Positions 36,660 to 45,543 of a stretch of DNA of 64,000 bases are shown here, piece by piece. Position numbers and translations under genes: made by a program. Source of the DNA: Weissella sagaensis (GTDB taxonomy: Bacteria; Bacillota; Bacilli; Lactobacillales; Lactobacillaceae). The notes below the pieces were generated by a model, which did not search any database, was not told the DNA's origin, and worked only from the letters and a program-made list of their open reading frames with translations. The first letter of the stretch is position 1, and each line of letters opens with the position of its first letter. Location of the stretch: the NCBI RefSeq assembly GCF_005405285.1, contig NZ_BJDT01000010.1, positions 1-64,000 of the forward strand, written 5' to 3'.

Positions 36660-37596
36660 ATTTAATTGTAATATTTCCATTTGACACAGAAACATTTAAT
36701 TGATTATTAGTACCCAAATCGTTGGCGTAACTATTCCCATAGTTTTCACCCGCAACTTTTACTCTACCTGCTGTTGTTTGCATTTGCAGACCAACATTTG
36801 GCAATCCGCTCGCTTTTAATGAGCCATCCATAATTGTCATAATATTCTGATTCTGTATTTTCGTATCTAACAACTTTAATGTCCCACTGGTTACCTGAAT
36901 TGCACTTGTATTCATCGCTGTGTGCTGTAGATTAGTGACACTTTCATCTGCTGATAACATCAAACGGCCCATTTGTACATTGTCTGTTTTTAAGCGACTA
37001 TCATTAACATTAATTGTCGTTTGCTGAGATTTAATATTATGTAATGCAATCTCTGCATCATGTGCTGATGTCGATAAATTAGCCGTATTGACATTATTCA
37101 TCTGCACATTCGCATTTGTGGCTGTTAAAGTAACGTGCTTAGCAGCGATATTCGCAATATTCATTGCACCATACACGGCTGATTGTTGATAGTCATCTAG
37201 TCGCATTTTTTGAGGAAGACTAATCACAATTTTTTCAGGTTCACGTTTACTGAAACTTACTTCATATCCCTTTTCTTGATTTGGCACATAACGAATCTTA
37301 AGTTGCTTACCAGCTCGTGTAATATGTAAAAAATCAGGATTAGTGATACGTCCCTTAATTTCAATTTTCTTTTGTTTACCTGTCTCGAGGATGACCGGCA
37401 CATTAGCAGTCTCAACATCAAGCTTTTGCGCTGGTTTAATTTTATGGTGAATTGATTTAATTTGTGAAACCTCAAAACGACCATTATGCCAACCTAATTT
37501 ATTTTGTCCACCATGCGCTAAGCCAACCAACATGATAATAACACCAAAGGAAATGACGATAAATCCTGTTAACACATACCGAAATCCTTTACGCAT
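36658..37596 (-). CDS. DUF4097 (LiaG-like) membrane-anchored protein
   Basis: 312-aa protein with one N-terminal membrane helix (about 6-28) and an extracytoplasmic beta-helical DUF4097 domain. The repeated short strands (VTLTATNANVQMNNVNTANL, KLLDTKIQNQNI, and the end NVSVSNGNITI) are typical. It overlaps the end of the DUF1700 gene by 8 bp. In related operons such proteins accompany PadR and DUF1700 and are linked to envelope-stress response. Function not established. Confidence 0.85.
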   Translation of the reverse strand: MRKGFRYVLTGFIVISFGVIIMLVGLAHGGQNKLGWHNGRFEVSQIKSIHHKIKPAQKLDVETANVPVILETGKQKKIEIKGRITNPDFLHITRAGKQLKIRYVPNQEKGYEVSFSKREPEKIVISLPQKMRLDDYQQSAVYGAMNIANIAAKHVTLTATNANVQMNNVNTANLSTSAHDAEIALHNIKSQQTTINVNDSRLKTDNVQMGRLMLSADESVTNLQHTAMNTSAIQVTSGTLKLLDTKIQNQNIMTIMDGSLKASGLPNVGLQMQTTAGRVKVAGENYGNSYANDLGTNNQLNVSVSNGNITIK

Positions 37597-38218
37597 GACG
37601 TGTCACCCCACTATTTTTATGTGAAAACTTACGTCCTATGTATTTAACAAATTGCATTAACATCTGAAATACCGAACGAATAATTGCCGCACCAAGTGGC
37701 CAAGCAACTAATTGTAATCCAACAATAATCAGGCCAATGCCCCCTTGATATAAACCAGTTGCCCAATTACTAGGCAATACTGCTAGACCGCCAATAAGTT
37801 GAAAAACACCAGTCAATAAATAATAAATTAAGACAACAATAACAATTACTGCGATAATAATCGTTGCAAACAAACATACTAAAATCAGCAACATTGCTGG
37901 CAACCAAACAATTGATGATAGCAAACCTTCTAATACTGTACTGATCAATTTCAATTCCTGTTTAACCCAATTTTGATGTCCTTGTCGGGTATCATCATCT
38001 AATGGTAATTCTTCTTCATCAGCAACACGCAATGAATAATCAACCAAAATACGTTGTGCTAATTGCTTAGGCGTTCCCAATTCTGACATTAAACGTGTTC
38101 CTGATAATTGCGCATCAACCGCATACTCTTGGTAAAACTGAATCACATCTGCCTGTTCACTGGGTGTTAATTGTTGCAAATAGTTTTTGACCTGTGCAAA
38201 ATAAATACTATTTTCCAT
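37589..38218 (-). CDS. DUF1700 membrane protein
   Basis: 209-aa protein. The N-terminal cytoplasmic part (about 1-75) has the DUF1700 pattern FAQVKNYLQQLTPSEQADVI, QFYQEYAVDA and ELGTPKQLAQRIL, followed by two to three hydrophobic segments (about 90-190). The start is the ATG of MENSIYFAQ behind GGAGATACTG; it overlaps the padR 3' end by 11 bp. Probably acts with DUF4097 as a membrane sensing pair; inference from context. Confidence 0.85.
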   Translation of the reverse strand: MENSIYFAQVKNYLQQLTPSEQADVIQFYQEYAVDAQLSGTRLMSELGTPKQLAQRILVDYSLRVADEEELPLDDDTRQGHQNWVKQELKLISTVLEGLLSSIVWLPAMLLILVCLFATIIIAVIVIVVLIYYLLTGVFQLIGGLAVLPSNWATGLYQGGIGLIIVGLQLVAWPLGAAIIRSVFQMLMQFVKYIGRKFSHKNSGVTRHA

Positions 38219-38531
38219 CAGTATCTCCTGCCAATATAATTTCATTCACTTTACTACTAAAATAACGCCATTCTTCTTGAATGCGCGCCATTTCTTGATA
38301 CCCTAAATCAGATATTTTGTAATATCTTCGGTTACGTCCTTCAAAAGGTTCATCATAAGTCGTAACCCAGTCATGCTTTTTTAACCGGCGTAAGACTGGG
38401 TACATCGTTGATTCAGAAACTGCAAAACGCTCCTGCACTTGCTTTGTTAATGAATATCCATATAAATCTTCTTTAGACAGTAACGCTAATACCAAACCAT
38501 CCATTAAATCACTTGATAATTGCATTGCCAT
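38208..38531 (-). CDS. PadR-family transcriptional regulator
   Basis: 107-aa winged-helix regulator. It shows LVLALLSKEDLYGYSLTKQV, the recognition segment AVSESTMYPVLRRLKKHDWV and the wing GRNRRYYKISDLGYQEM, with a short C-terminal dimerisation helix. The ATG at 38531 is 6 bases from GGAAG; an ATG two codons earlier is too close to it. It heads the padR-DUF1700-DUF4097 operon and probably represses it and perhaps the divergent PspC gene. Upstream ATACT...AGTAT half-sites (38552-38581) may be its operator. Confidence 0.92.
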   Translation of the reverse strand: MAMQLSSDLMDGLVLALLSKEDLYGYSLTKQVQERFAVSESTMYPVLRRLKKHDWVTTYDEPFEGRNRRYYKISDLGYQEMARIQEEWRYFSSKVNEIILAGDTDGK

Positions 38532-38649
38532 AGTCATCTTCCTTTACAATACTATAAGACGTATAATATAATACAAGTATAGGGAATGAAAACAAGTCTG
38601 TAAAGCGTTTTAATTTTCCTGTAATAAAAATTAGAAAGTGAGTAACATT

Positions 38650-38937
38650 ATGGCAAAGAAAAATAAATTAACTAAATCAAACGATCGTGTATTAAGTGGT
38701 GTTTTAGGCGGTATTTCGGATTATCTAGATTTAGATACAACATTAGTTCGCCTATTATTTGTTGCAGCTGCAGTTTTCACTGGTTTCTTCCCATTCGTAT
38801 TTCTATATATCATCGCAGCAGTTATTATGCCTGAAACAAAAAATCATGATAGTCATGAATACCGTTTTGATGAGGAAGCAAACGGTCAACGACGTGATGT
38901 AACACCTGACAGAGATGATCATGGCGATGAAATTTAA
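38650..38937 (+). CDS. PspC-domain protein
   Basis: 95-aa protein with an N-terminal PspC domain (about 5-62): KLTKSNDRVLSGVLGGISDYLDLDTTLVRLL then a membrane helix (VAAAVFTGFFPFVFLYIIAAVIMP). The acidic tail (EEANGQRRDVTPDRDDHGDE) is cytoplasmic or exposed. The ATG at 38650 follows GTGAG; an in-frame GTG at 38638 is an alternative. PspC proteins take part in phage-shock-type envelope stress. It diverges from padR. Confidence 0.88.
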   Translation: MAKKNKLTKSNDRVLSGVLGGISDYLDLDTTLVRLLFVAAAVFTGFFPFVFLYIIAAVIMPETKNHDSHEYRFDEEANGQRRDVTPDRDDHGDEI

Positions 38938-38952
38938 AAATAAATAATACCA

Positions 38953-38990
38953 ACAAACAGTCACCGTACATAATTGGTGATTGTTTTTTT
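38953..38990. terminator. Bidirectional terminator
   Basis: AACAGTCACC pairs with GGTGATTGTT (one mismatch) around a 10-base loop, followed by TTTTT; it separates the convergent PspC and exporter genes. Confidence 0.75.
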
Positions 38991-39420
38991 ACTTAACAAA
39001 TTGATATACACGCTTAAACAATGATTCCGCAATAGCAAAACCAATATCAATCGCTAACGCAATAACCAGTGTCTTAACCAAATTTTGGCCTGCATGCATA
39101 TAATTACCTAAGGCAAACTCTTTTAAACTTGTATAGATTATGACTCCTGGTACTAATGAAACCAAACTTGGTACGTAGATCATATTGACGGGTGCCTTAA
39201 CTCTAATTGCAGCTACATTCCCTAACAATCCAATGGTTAGTGCAGCTAAAAAATTAGGTAAAATCAGATTACTTGTCACACTCTCAGCTAATAAATAAAC
39301 TGTCCAACCAAAAGCCCCTGTCATACCGGCATATAATAGCACACGGCGGGGGACGTTAGTAATAATACCAAAACCAACAGTCGACAAAAAACTAAAAATA
39401 AAACCTGTTAATATTGTCAT
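38989..39420 (-). CDS. Threonine/serine exporter, small subunit (ThrE_2/DUF3815)
   Basis: 143-aa protein with four or five helices, equivalent to the C-terminal half of ThrE. Marks are FLSTVGFGIITNVPRRVLLYAGMTGAFGW and the VSLVPGVIIYTSL motif. It starts immediately after the large subunit gene. Together the two are expected to export threonine or serine, or another small solute; substrate untested. Confidence 0.88.
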   Translation of the reverse strand: MTILTGFIFSFLSTVGFGIITNVPRRVLLYAGMTGAFGWTVYLLAESVTSNLILPNFLAALTIGLLGNVAAIRVKAPVNMIYVPSLVSLVPGVIIYTSLKEFALGNYMHAGQNLVKTLVIALAIDIGFAIAESLFKRVYQFVK

Positions 39421-40188
39421 TTAAAGTCCTCCCAATAAAAGATGAACGATAAAACTGCCCAAAATAGCACCAAGTCCAATTGAACCAGCAATCATAACGG
39501 CATCAATACCACGTACCAAACCAGAAATAATATCACGATCAATAATTTCGCGTAAAGAATTCGTAAACGGTACTCCAGGTACCAATGGCATTAGTGCACT
39601 AATAATAATATTAGCCGCACTATTAGCAATGCCTAATTGTTGTAATAAGGTTGCTAACAAGCTAATAACCAGTCCACCGACAATCGCACCAAAATAAGGT
39701 GCTTCTGCATGTCTATCACCCCATTTTAATGCAAGGTATCCTAGAATACCTATAAAAAAAGCCAACGTTAAATCGCTCCATGTGGCTTTAAACAATAACA
39801 TGGGTGCTACCGACACTAATCCTGCCCCAAAAATCTTTTGTGGCCATGTAAAATCAATTACTTTATGATCAATTGTTCGCACTTGTTGTTCCAATTGGAT
39901 AAAATTAATTTCATGTGCAAAAAAACGGCGTGATACCGTATTAATATCATCTACTTTTTGTAAATTAAATGAAGACGCATTTGGTTTTACTAAATGTGTA
40001 TTTGAGCCGCTAGCTGTACTAATAAAAATTGCCGTCATTGTGGCGTGACAATTTAAATCAACACCACTAGCTTTACCAACATAATCAATCGTTGACTCAA
40101 CTCGAGTTGTTTCGGCCCCACTTTCTAGTAAAATTCTTGCCATCATCCCACATACATACATTATGTGATTTAAATCTTCTTCAGCCAC
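39421..40188 (-). CDS. Threonine/serine exporter, large subunit (ThrE_1/DUF1212)
   Basis: 255-aa protein. The cytoplasmic N-terminal part (about 1-115) shows the family's ILLESGAETTRVESTIDYV and a GSNTHLVKPN-like stretch, followed by five helices with LMPLVPGVPFTNSLREIIDRD. The GTG at 40188 is chosen as start because AAAGGAGG lies 8 bases before it; an in-frame ATG 17 codons upstream has no site and lies within the preceding terminator zone. Works with the adjacent small subunit. Confidence 0.88.
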   Translation of the reverse strand: MAEEDLNHIMYVCGMMARILLESGAETTRVESTIDYVGKASGVDLNCHATMTAIFISTASGSNTHLVKPNASSFNLQKVDDINTVSRRFFAHEINFIQLEQQVRTIDHKVIDFTWPQKIFGAGLVSVAPMLLFKATWSDLTLAFFIGILGYLALKWGDRHAEAPYFGAIVGGLVISLLATLLQQLGIANSAANIIISALMPLVPGVPFTNSLREIIDRDIISGLVRGIDAVMIAGSIGLGAILGSFIVHLLLGGL

Positions 40189-40220
40189 TAAAACACCTCC
40201 TTTTAAAGGATTATTCCAAT

Positions 40221-40257
40221 AAAAAGGACCAATAAGCACATCGTTTATTGGCCTTTC
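40221..40257 (-). terminator. Terminator of the phn/nucleotidase operon
   Basis: On the minus strand GGCCAATAA pairs with TTATTGG(T)CC, followed by TTTTT. Confidence 0.75.
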
Positions 40258-40283
40258 TAATATTATATTATCATGTTTTGTTA

Positions 40284-41834
40284 CTAAATAATGGTGATAT
40301 TGGTTGGTTGCTCAATATGAATTTGTGGATGATTCATAATATATTCACCAATTAAATCAGCCGTTTCACGTTGCACTTCACGTACTGCTTTATCCATTGA
40401 AAACATTGGAAAATTACCAGCACCACCAGCCCGATAATTATTCATTGTCACTTCGTACGTTTGCTTCAAATCTAATGGCTGACCATCTTTAGTAACTGAA
40501 ACCACACGTTGACCCATCGGCTTATTCAGATCAAATGTATAATCAATACCACTCCAAATATCATAATTATAATGTTGTACTTTAGGCATCGTAAATAGTG
40601 GATTCAGAATGATTTCACCCCGATCATCTAACTTAAAGTAACGTGCGTTTACTTCAAGCGCATCTTTAATATCTTGTCCTGTTAATGCTTCAACTACTAA
40701 TGTATTCGGAAAAATGTAGTTCGTCATGATATCACGTTGTGTTACGGCATCTGATAATCCACGTACTTCATTATTAAACAATGCCGTATTAGAAATTTGT
40801 GTATTTGTTGCTGCCATTTGTACGCGGTTAACCAATTCAATAAATGGATGGTTATGTAGACGCGCAGCAAAATGATCGGTAATTGCCATATTATCACCAA
40901 CATGGCCAACTGGCGTATCCAACCAATCATTAACTTTCTGTTGTAATGGATTAATTAGTGCCACAATATCCTCACGCTCAATGCTTTCGCCTGTTGGCAA
41001 AATTTGTGCTGTTGCAGCAACTCGCTGGTGTTCCTCATTCAGCGTTAATTTCATTAATCCGACATAATTACCACGATATCCTGGTTGTGTTGTTGGCACA
41101 CCATTAACAACTTCTGCAATTTCACGATGTTGATGACCTGTTACAAGTGCATCAACTCCTGGTAATTGTAATAGCTGATACCCTTGATTTTCTGATGTTA
41201 ATTTTTCTAGAGGCTCTCCTGTTTGCAAATCTTGAGCAAAGCCCCCATGATAAGCAATTATTAAAACATCAACCTGTGGTCGTAATTCTGCAATATATTG
41301 TTCTGCCGTTGCCACTGGATCTTGAAAAATTAAATTAGTAATGTGAGCTGGTTGTTCCCAATGCGGAATAAACTGTGTTGTTAAGCCAATTATTCCAATT
41401 TTGATACCTTTACGTGCAATAATTTTATATGGTTGGCCAACAAATGGTTCGTGTGTTTGTTTGTCTAAAATATTGGCATTCAATAAATTGTCAGTATCTG
41501 CAAATACTGTCTCAATGTATTCACGACCAAAATTAAATTCATGATTACCTAAAATACGCACATCATATGAAATCTTATCAGCTAATTTTTGATATATATT
41601 TGTTTGGTCAGGTACTATTTTTTGAATATAATTAGTTAATGGTGAGCCTTGAATAAAATCACCATTTTCAACGGTAACCACAACATCGTCTGTTATAGCA
41701 ACTTGCGCTTGTTGTTCAGCAATAACTGATGCTGCTCGTGTAAGACCTAACTGATTATTTAACAAAGGTCGTCTAAAATCATCAGCACGTATATAACCAT
41801 GAACATCTGACGTTGATAGAATTGAAACTTGCAT
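40284..41834 (-). CDS. 5'-nucleotidase / 2',3'-cyclic phosphodiesterase family metallophosphatase
   Basis: 516-aa protein with a metallophosphatase domain (about 1-280: STSDVHGYI, VENGDFIQGSPL, RILGNHEFNFG, IIAYHGG, VTGHQHRE) and the C-terminal 5'-nucleotidase substrate domain (about 300-500; NNEVRGLSD, TMNNYRAGGAGNFPMF). The start is the ATG of MQVSILS behind AAGGAGAAC. No signal peptide is seen, so it is cytoplasmic. It is the last gene after phnD-C-E-E, 68 bp from the second permease, so it may release phosphate from the imported compound. Confidence 0.9.
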   Translation of the reverse strand: MQVSILSTSDVHGYIRADDFRRPLLNNQLGLTRAASVIAEQQAQVAITDDVVVTVENGDFIQGSPLTNYIQKIVPDQTNIYQKLADKISYDVRILGNHEFNFGREYIETVFADTDNLLNANILDKQTHEPFVGQPYKIIARKGIKIGIIGLTTQFIPHWEQPAHITNLIFQDPVATAEQYIAELRPQVDVLIIAYHGGFAQDLQTGEPLEKLTSENQGYQLLQLPGVDALVTGHQHREIAEVVNGVPTTQPGYRGNYVGLMKLTLNEEHQRVAATAQILPTGESIEREDIVALINPLQQKVNDWLDTPVGHVGDNMAITDHFAARLHNHPFIELVNRVQMAATNTQISNTALFNNEVRGLSDAVTQRDIMTNYIFPNTLVVEALTGQDIKDALEVNARYFKLDDRGEIILNPLFTMPKVQHYNYDIWSGIDYTFDLNKPMGQRVVSVTKDGQPLDLKQTYEVTMNNYRAGGAGNFPMFSMDKAVREVQRETADLIGEYIMNHPQIHIEQPTNITII

Positions 41835-41902
41835 GTTGTTCTCCTTATGATATTTCATTTTATGATTAACAATAAAAGGTTAGCCTTCACTTCATCTTAT
41901 TA

Positions 41903-42697
41903 CTAAACCAAGCGTTTACGTAATTGCCCAGATAGGAAGTCAATAACTGTGACCATTACAATAATTCCCAATAAAATGATTCCTACTTTTGGCCATTGTC
42001 GCGTTTGTAGCGTGAAAATCAATGGTGCACCAATTCCACCTGCACCAACAATTCCTAAAATAGCGGCTGAACGCACCGCAATTTCAAAACGATACAATGT
42101 ATAATTCATAAATTCTGGCATAACCGCTGGAATTGTTGCTAATGTTAACCCATCTAATGTGGAACCACCTGCCGCAATAATCGCCTCATTAGGTCCACGA
42201 TCAATATTTTCAATGGCTTCTGAGAACAACTTTCCTAGCATACCAATAGAATGAATTGACACCGCCAAAACACCTGCATACGCACCCGGGCCTACTGCCT
42301 TAATAAACATAATTGCCAATACAATTTCAGGGAAAACACGAATAATGGTCAAGATTACCTTCCCAATAGTTGAACGTGGCGTAAAGAAACCTTTCTTAGT
42401 TCGTGCAGCCAAAAATGCAAAAGGTAACGTTAAAACAGCTGAAATAAACGTTCCTAAGAAAGCAATTGCTAGCGTTTCAATTAACGCACTAACTAAATCT
42501 TCACCATCACCTGTGTAAACATATGACCACTCTGGATGAAACAATCCATGAATAATTGACTTTGTTACTGACACTGCTTGTGGCTTGACTGTTGATAGCG
42601 GAATACCAGTAAAGGCCCATATAAAAATCAGTGCAATTACTATTGCTATTAAATAAGGACCATATTTTTGCCACGAATTTCGTTGTATTTTTTGCAT
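41903..42697 (-). CDS. phnE: Phosphonate-type ABC transporter permease 2
   Basis: 264-aa inner membrane subunit with about six helices. The EAA-like loop ISALIETLAIAFLGTFISAVLTLPFAFLAAR near the first helices and EAIENIDRGPNEAIIAAGGST are PhnE hallmarks, as is ILGIVGAGGIGAPLIF. Its ATG overlaps the stop of the first permease gene by 1 bp. Probably pairs with permease 1 as a heterodimer. Confidence 0.93.
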   Translation of the reverse strand: MQKIQRNSWQKYGPYLIAIVIALIFIWAFTGIPLSTVKPQAVSVTKSIIHGLFHPEWSYVYTGDGEDLVSALIETLAIAFLGTFISAVLTLPFAFLAARTKKGFFTPRSTIGKVILTIIRVFPEIVLAIMFIKAVGPGAYAGVLAVSIHSIGMLGKLFSEAIENIDRGPNEAIIAAGGSTLDGLTLATIPAVMPEFMNYTLYRFEIAVRSAAILGIVGAGGIGAPLIFTLQTRQWPKVGIILLGIIVMVTVIDFLSGQLRKRLV

Positions 42698-43479
42698 TAT
42701 GCCAACGCCTCCCGTAGTCGATTAGAAATACCATCAACAACTATGACAACTACCAAAATTGCTAAAATAACGATAGCTGTTCGATCATAACGGAATAATG
42801 ATAATGTTTGATCCAAATACAATCCAACACCACCTGCACCTAGGTAACCCAACACCGTTGATGCACGAACATTAATTTCCAACGTATATAGGAAAAAACT
42901 CAAAAATTGATTCATAACTTGTGGAATAACTGCAAACACAATTTTTTGAATTCCATTTGCACCAACTGAAGTCAACGCTTCAATTGGCCCTTCATCAATT
43001 GTTTCAATGGCCTCATAAAACAACTTAGAAATCATTCCAAAACTAAAAATTGTTAAGGCACCTACTCCGGCCATTGGTCCAATACCAACGATAGCAACGA
43101 ACACCGCTGCTAATAGCAAATCAGGTAAAGCACGTACCAGATTTAAGAAGAAACGAATAATTCCTCGTAAATAGACATTTTTAACAATGTTACGTGCAGC
43201 TAATAAACTAAACGGTATCGCTATAATCGTCCCTAACAAAGTTCCGACTAATGCCATTTGGATAGTTTCAGCAATTGGTGTGATAATCGATGACACATAT
43301 GACCAATCTGGGTGCATCATGCGAATTAACAGTTGCCAAAATTGATCCCAACTAAAATTAGTTGTTGCACCAGTATTATAACCAGATCCAATAAAAATTA
43401 CGACAAATAGGAGAACAGCTAGGCTGCCCTTAATATGCCACTTTTCACTGAAGTGGCGTTCAGGTAAAGTTGCGTTCAT
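42697..43479 (-). CDS. phnE: Phosphonate-type ABC transporter permease 1
   Basis: 260-aa permease, paralogous to the next gene. It carries IAETIQMALVGTLLGTIIAIPFSLLAARN, the coupling-loop EAIETIDEGPIEALTSVGANG and VLGYLGAGGVGLYLDQ. It starts 3 bp after phnC. It is part of a phnD-phnC-phnE-phnE operon typical of phosphonate, phosphite or phosphate-ester uptake systems. Confidence 0.93.
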   Translation of the reverse strand: MNATLPERHFSEKWHIKGSLAVLLFVVIFIGSGYNTGATTNFSWDQFWQLLIRMMHPDWSYVSSIITPIAETIQMALVGTLLGTIIAIPFSLLAARNIVKNVYLRGIIRFFLNLVRALPDLLLAAVFVAIVGIGPMAGVGALTIFSFGMISKLFYEAIETIDEGPIEALTSVGANGIQKIVFAVIPQVMNQFLSFFLYTLEINVRASTVLGYLGAGGVGLYLDQTLSLFRYDRTAIVILAILVVVIVVDGISNRLREALA

Positions 43480-43482
43480 ATC

Positions 43483-44247
43483 CTACTCCTCATCGCCAGA
43501 TTCGGCATAAATATCATCAAAATCGTGTTCGTTGACTTGATCAATTGGCTTATCATAAACTAATTTTCCAGCACGTAACCCAATAATACGAGTTGCATAC
43601 GCCATTGCTAATTCAACACTATGTAAGTTAACAACGACCGTCATTCCCATGTCATTTAAATGTTGTAAATCATCCATAACCATCTTAGTCGTTTTTGGAT
43701 CAAGAGAAGCAATCGGTTCGTCTGCTAGTACAACATGTGGTGATTGCATCATTGAGCGAGCAATTGCCACACGTTGTTGTTGACCACCTGATAATTCATC
43801 TGCTCGCGTATAATATTTATCTAGCATATTAACACGGTCCAAATTCATCGCTGCTTTTTCTTTGTCTTCTTTAGAAAAAAGGCCAAAAGTACTTCTAAAT
43901 GTTGAATAATACCCAACTCGTCCGGCCAAAACATTTCGCGCAACCGTTGCTCGTTTAACCAAATTAAAGTTTTGGAAAATCATTGCAATATTACGTTTCT
44001 GTTGTCGTAATGCTTTCCCTTTTGATTTTGTAATATCCACATCATCTAGTAAAATTTCACCTTCACTAATATCGTGTAGTCGATTAATTGCGCGTAGCAA
44101 CGTACTTTTACCAGCACCAGACAATCCAACAATGACAACGAATTCGCCTGATTTAATATCTAAATTAATGTGATCTAATCCAACTGTGCCATTCGGATAA
44201 ATCTTTGAAACATCATTAATTTTGATGGTACCTAAACCATTACCCAT
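43483..44247 (-). CDS. phnC: Phosphonate-type ABC transporter ATPase
   Basis: 254-aa ATPase. Walker [11 protein letters not shown]-loop MIFQNFNL, signature [15 protein letters not shown], Walker [14 protein letters not shown] and the H-loop [10 protein letters not shown]. The insert [20 protein letters not shown] is typical of PhnC. The tail is acidic. A hairpin lies in the 114 bp between phnD and phnC and may lower expression of the membrane subunits relative to the binding protein. Confidence 0.94.
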   Translation of the reverse strand: MGNGLGTIKINDVSKIYPNGTVGLDHINLDIKSGEFVVIVGLSGAGKSTLLRAINRLHDISEGEILLDDVDITKSKGKALRQQKRNIAMIFQNFNLVKRATVARNVLAGRVGYYSTFRSTFGLFSKEDKEKAAMNLDRVNMLDKYYTRADELSGGQQQRVAIARSMMQSPHVVLADEPIASLDPKTTKMVMDDLQHLNDMGMTVVVNLHSVELAMAYATRIIGLRAGKLVYDKPIDQVNEHDFDDIYAESGDEE

Positions 44248-44298
44248 ATTTTTACTATCCTACCTTCTGTATATATCTATCTAAAATATGTACTAAAG

Positions 44299-44332
44299 CG
44301 AGGCTTGGCATATACATATCAGCCAGGCCCCA
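44299..44332 (-). repeat. Intercistronic hairpin between phnD and phnC
   Basis: On the minus strand GGGGCCTGGC pairs with GCCAAGCCTC (G-T pairs included) around a 12-base loop, followed by only CTTT. It can stabilise the phnD mRNA or act as a partial terminator. It resembles the hairpin at 13518-13544. Confidence 0.55.
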
Positions 44333-44361
44333 CTCTAAAAAAATATTAAATTAACTTATTT

Positions 44362-45294
44362 TTATTTGATATCTTCTACTTGCTTTTGGTACTTACGAAC
44401 GGTATCAAAGTTTGAATCCTTTGACTTGCTTACACCAGCCCAGCTGTAAACGTCCTTCATAATCTTCTTACCCTTGTCCGTCTTTGAGACCTTTAACATT
44501 GCATTTTGGATAGTCTTGGTATCAGCCTTTGAAATTCCCTTACGTAACGTAATCGTATCGTTAGGAATCTTAGCCGTGTATTCTAAGACACGTGTGTCCT
44601 TAAATGCATCTGCATTATCTTTCTTAACCAAATTACGGGCATCATCAAAAATAAAGGCAGCATCTGTATCACCATTCAATACTGAGATAACCCCTTGATC
44701 GTGACCCTTAACTGTCACTAGATCAGAATCTTTAATAACGTTCATCCCTTTTTTGTTTAAGTCCACAACAGGGAAAATATACCCAGCATCAGAAGTTGGA
44801 TTTTGAACAGCAATCTTCTTACCCTTCAAATCCTTAGCATTCTTAATACCTGAATCTTTTTTAACCAATACTAATGCACGATAGTAATCAACTAATTTAT
44901 CAGTATCAGAACCATCATTTTTCTTATCATTAATACCATATCGTTGTGATTGTAAAATAACTTTCGCACCATATTGCTTGTGCGCTTGTACATAAGGATC
45001 AGGTGGTAAGAATCCCATATCAACCTTACCTGAACCCATTGCTTCAACAACTGTATTGTAATCAGTTGAAATTGTAACGTGTACTGGAATTCCTAGTTGC
45101 TTCTTCAACAACTTTTCCAATGGCTTAGCCTTTGCTTGAATTGTATCTGCTTGAGATGATGGTACAAATTGTACGTTCAACTCTTTCAAATCAACTTTCT
45201 TTGACGCTGCATCAGCTGTTACTACTGGTACGGCTGAGACAATCGTCGTTGCCAACATTGCTACGGTGGCTCCCGCTACAACTTTTTTAAACAT
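44362..45294 (-). CDS. phnD: Phosphonate-type ABC substrate-binding protein without lipobox
   Basis: 310-aa periplasmic-binding-type protein of the PhnD/phosphate-phosphite-phosphonate family (LNVQFVPSSQADTIQAKAKPLEK, the VEAMGSGKVDMGFLPPDPYV loop, KGKKIAVQNPTSDAGYIFPV). The signal peptide (about 1-29) ends VVTADAASKK, a signal peptidase I-like site. Gram-positive binding proteins are usually lipoproteins, but there is no lipobox cysteine here and no cysteine in the whole protein. It may be held by the membrane partners or partly released. Ligand not known. First gene of its operon. Confidence 0.92.
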   Translation of the reverse strand: MFKKVVAGATVAMLATTIVSAVPVVTADAASKKVDLKELNVQFVPSSQADTIQAKAKPLEKLLKKQLGIPVHVTISTDYNTVVEAMGSGKVDMGFLPPDPYVQAHKQYGAKVILQSQRYGINDKKNDGSDTDKLVDYYRALVLVKKDSGIKNAKDLKGKKIAVQNPTSDAGYIFPVVDLNKKGMNVIKDSDLVTVKGHDQGVISVLNGDTDAAFIFDDARNLVKKDNADAFKDTRVLEYTAKIPNDTITLRKGISKADTKTIQNAMLKVSKTDKGKKIMKDVYSWAGVSKSKDSNFDTVRKYQKQVEDIK

Positions 45295-45353
45295 TACCCT
45301 TGTACTCCTTAAAATTTAGTCATATACACTTACAACACTTAAAGGTTACTTAA

Positions 45354-45382
45354 ATAATAACAGCGAACAATTAAATCGTCAA
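45354..45382 (-). promoter_or_regulatory. Promoter of the phn operon
   Basis: On the minus strand TTGACG (377-382 side) and TATTAT (354-359 side) are 17 bases apart, about 60 bp before the phnD ATG. No Pho box was recognised. Confidence 0.75.
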
Positions 45383-45478
45383 CAAAATTAATAGTTCATT
45401 TTAATTCAGTTAAACGTTTTAAAAAAAGAATAAAAAGTCTTTAAAGTTCGTGTTTTATTGATTTTATCTTAAATGCTA

Positions 45479-45520
45479 TAAAAAAAGCTATTAAAATCCC
45501 ATTGGAATTTAATAGCCTTT
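45479..45520 (-). terminator. Terminator of the adhesin gene
   Basis: On the minus strand GCTATTAAATTCC pairs with GGGATTTTAATAGC, followed by TTTTTTT. Confidence 0.85.
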
Positions 45521-45543
45521 TCTATTTAACAAATGATTAATAC

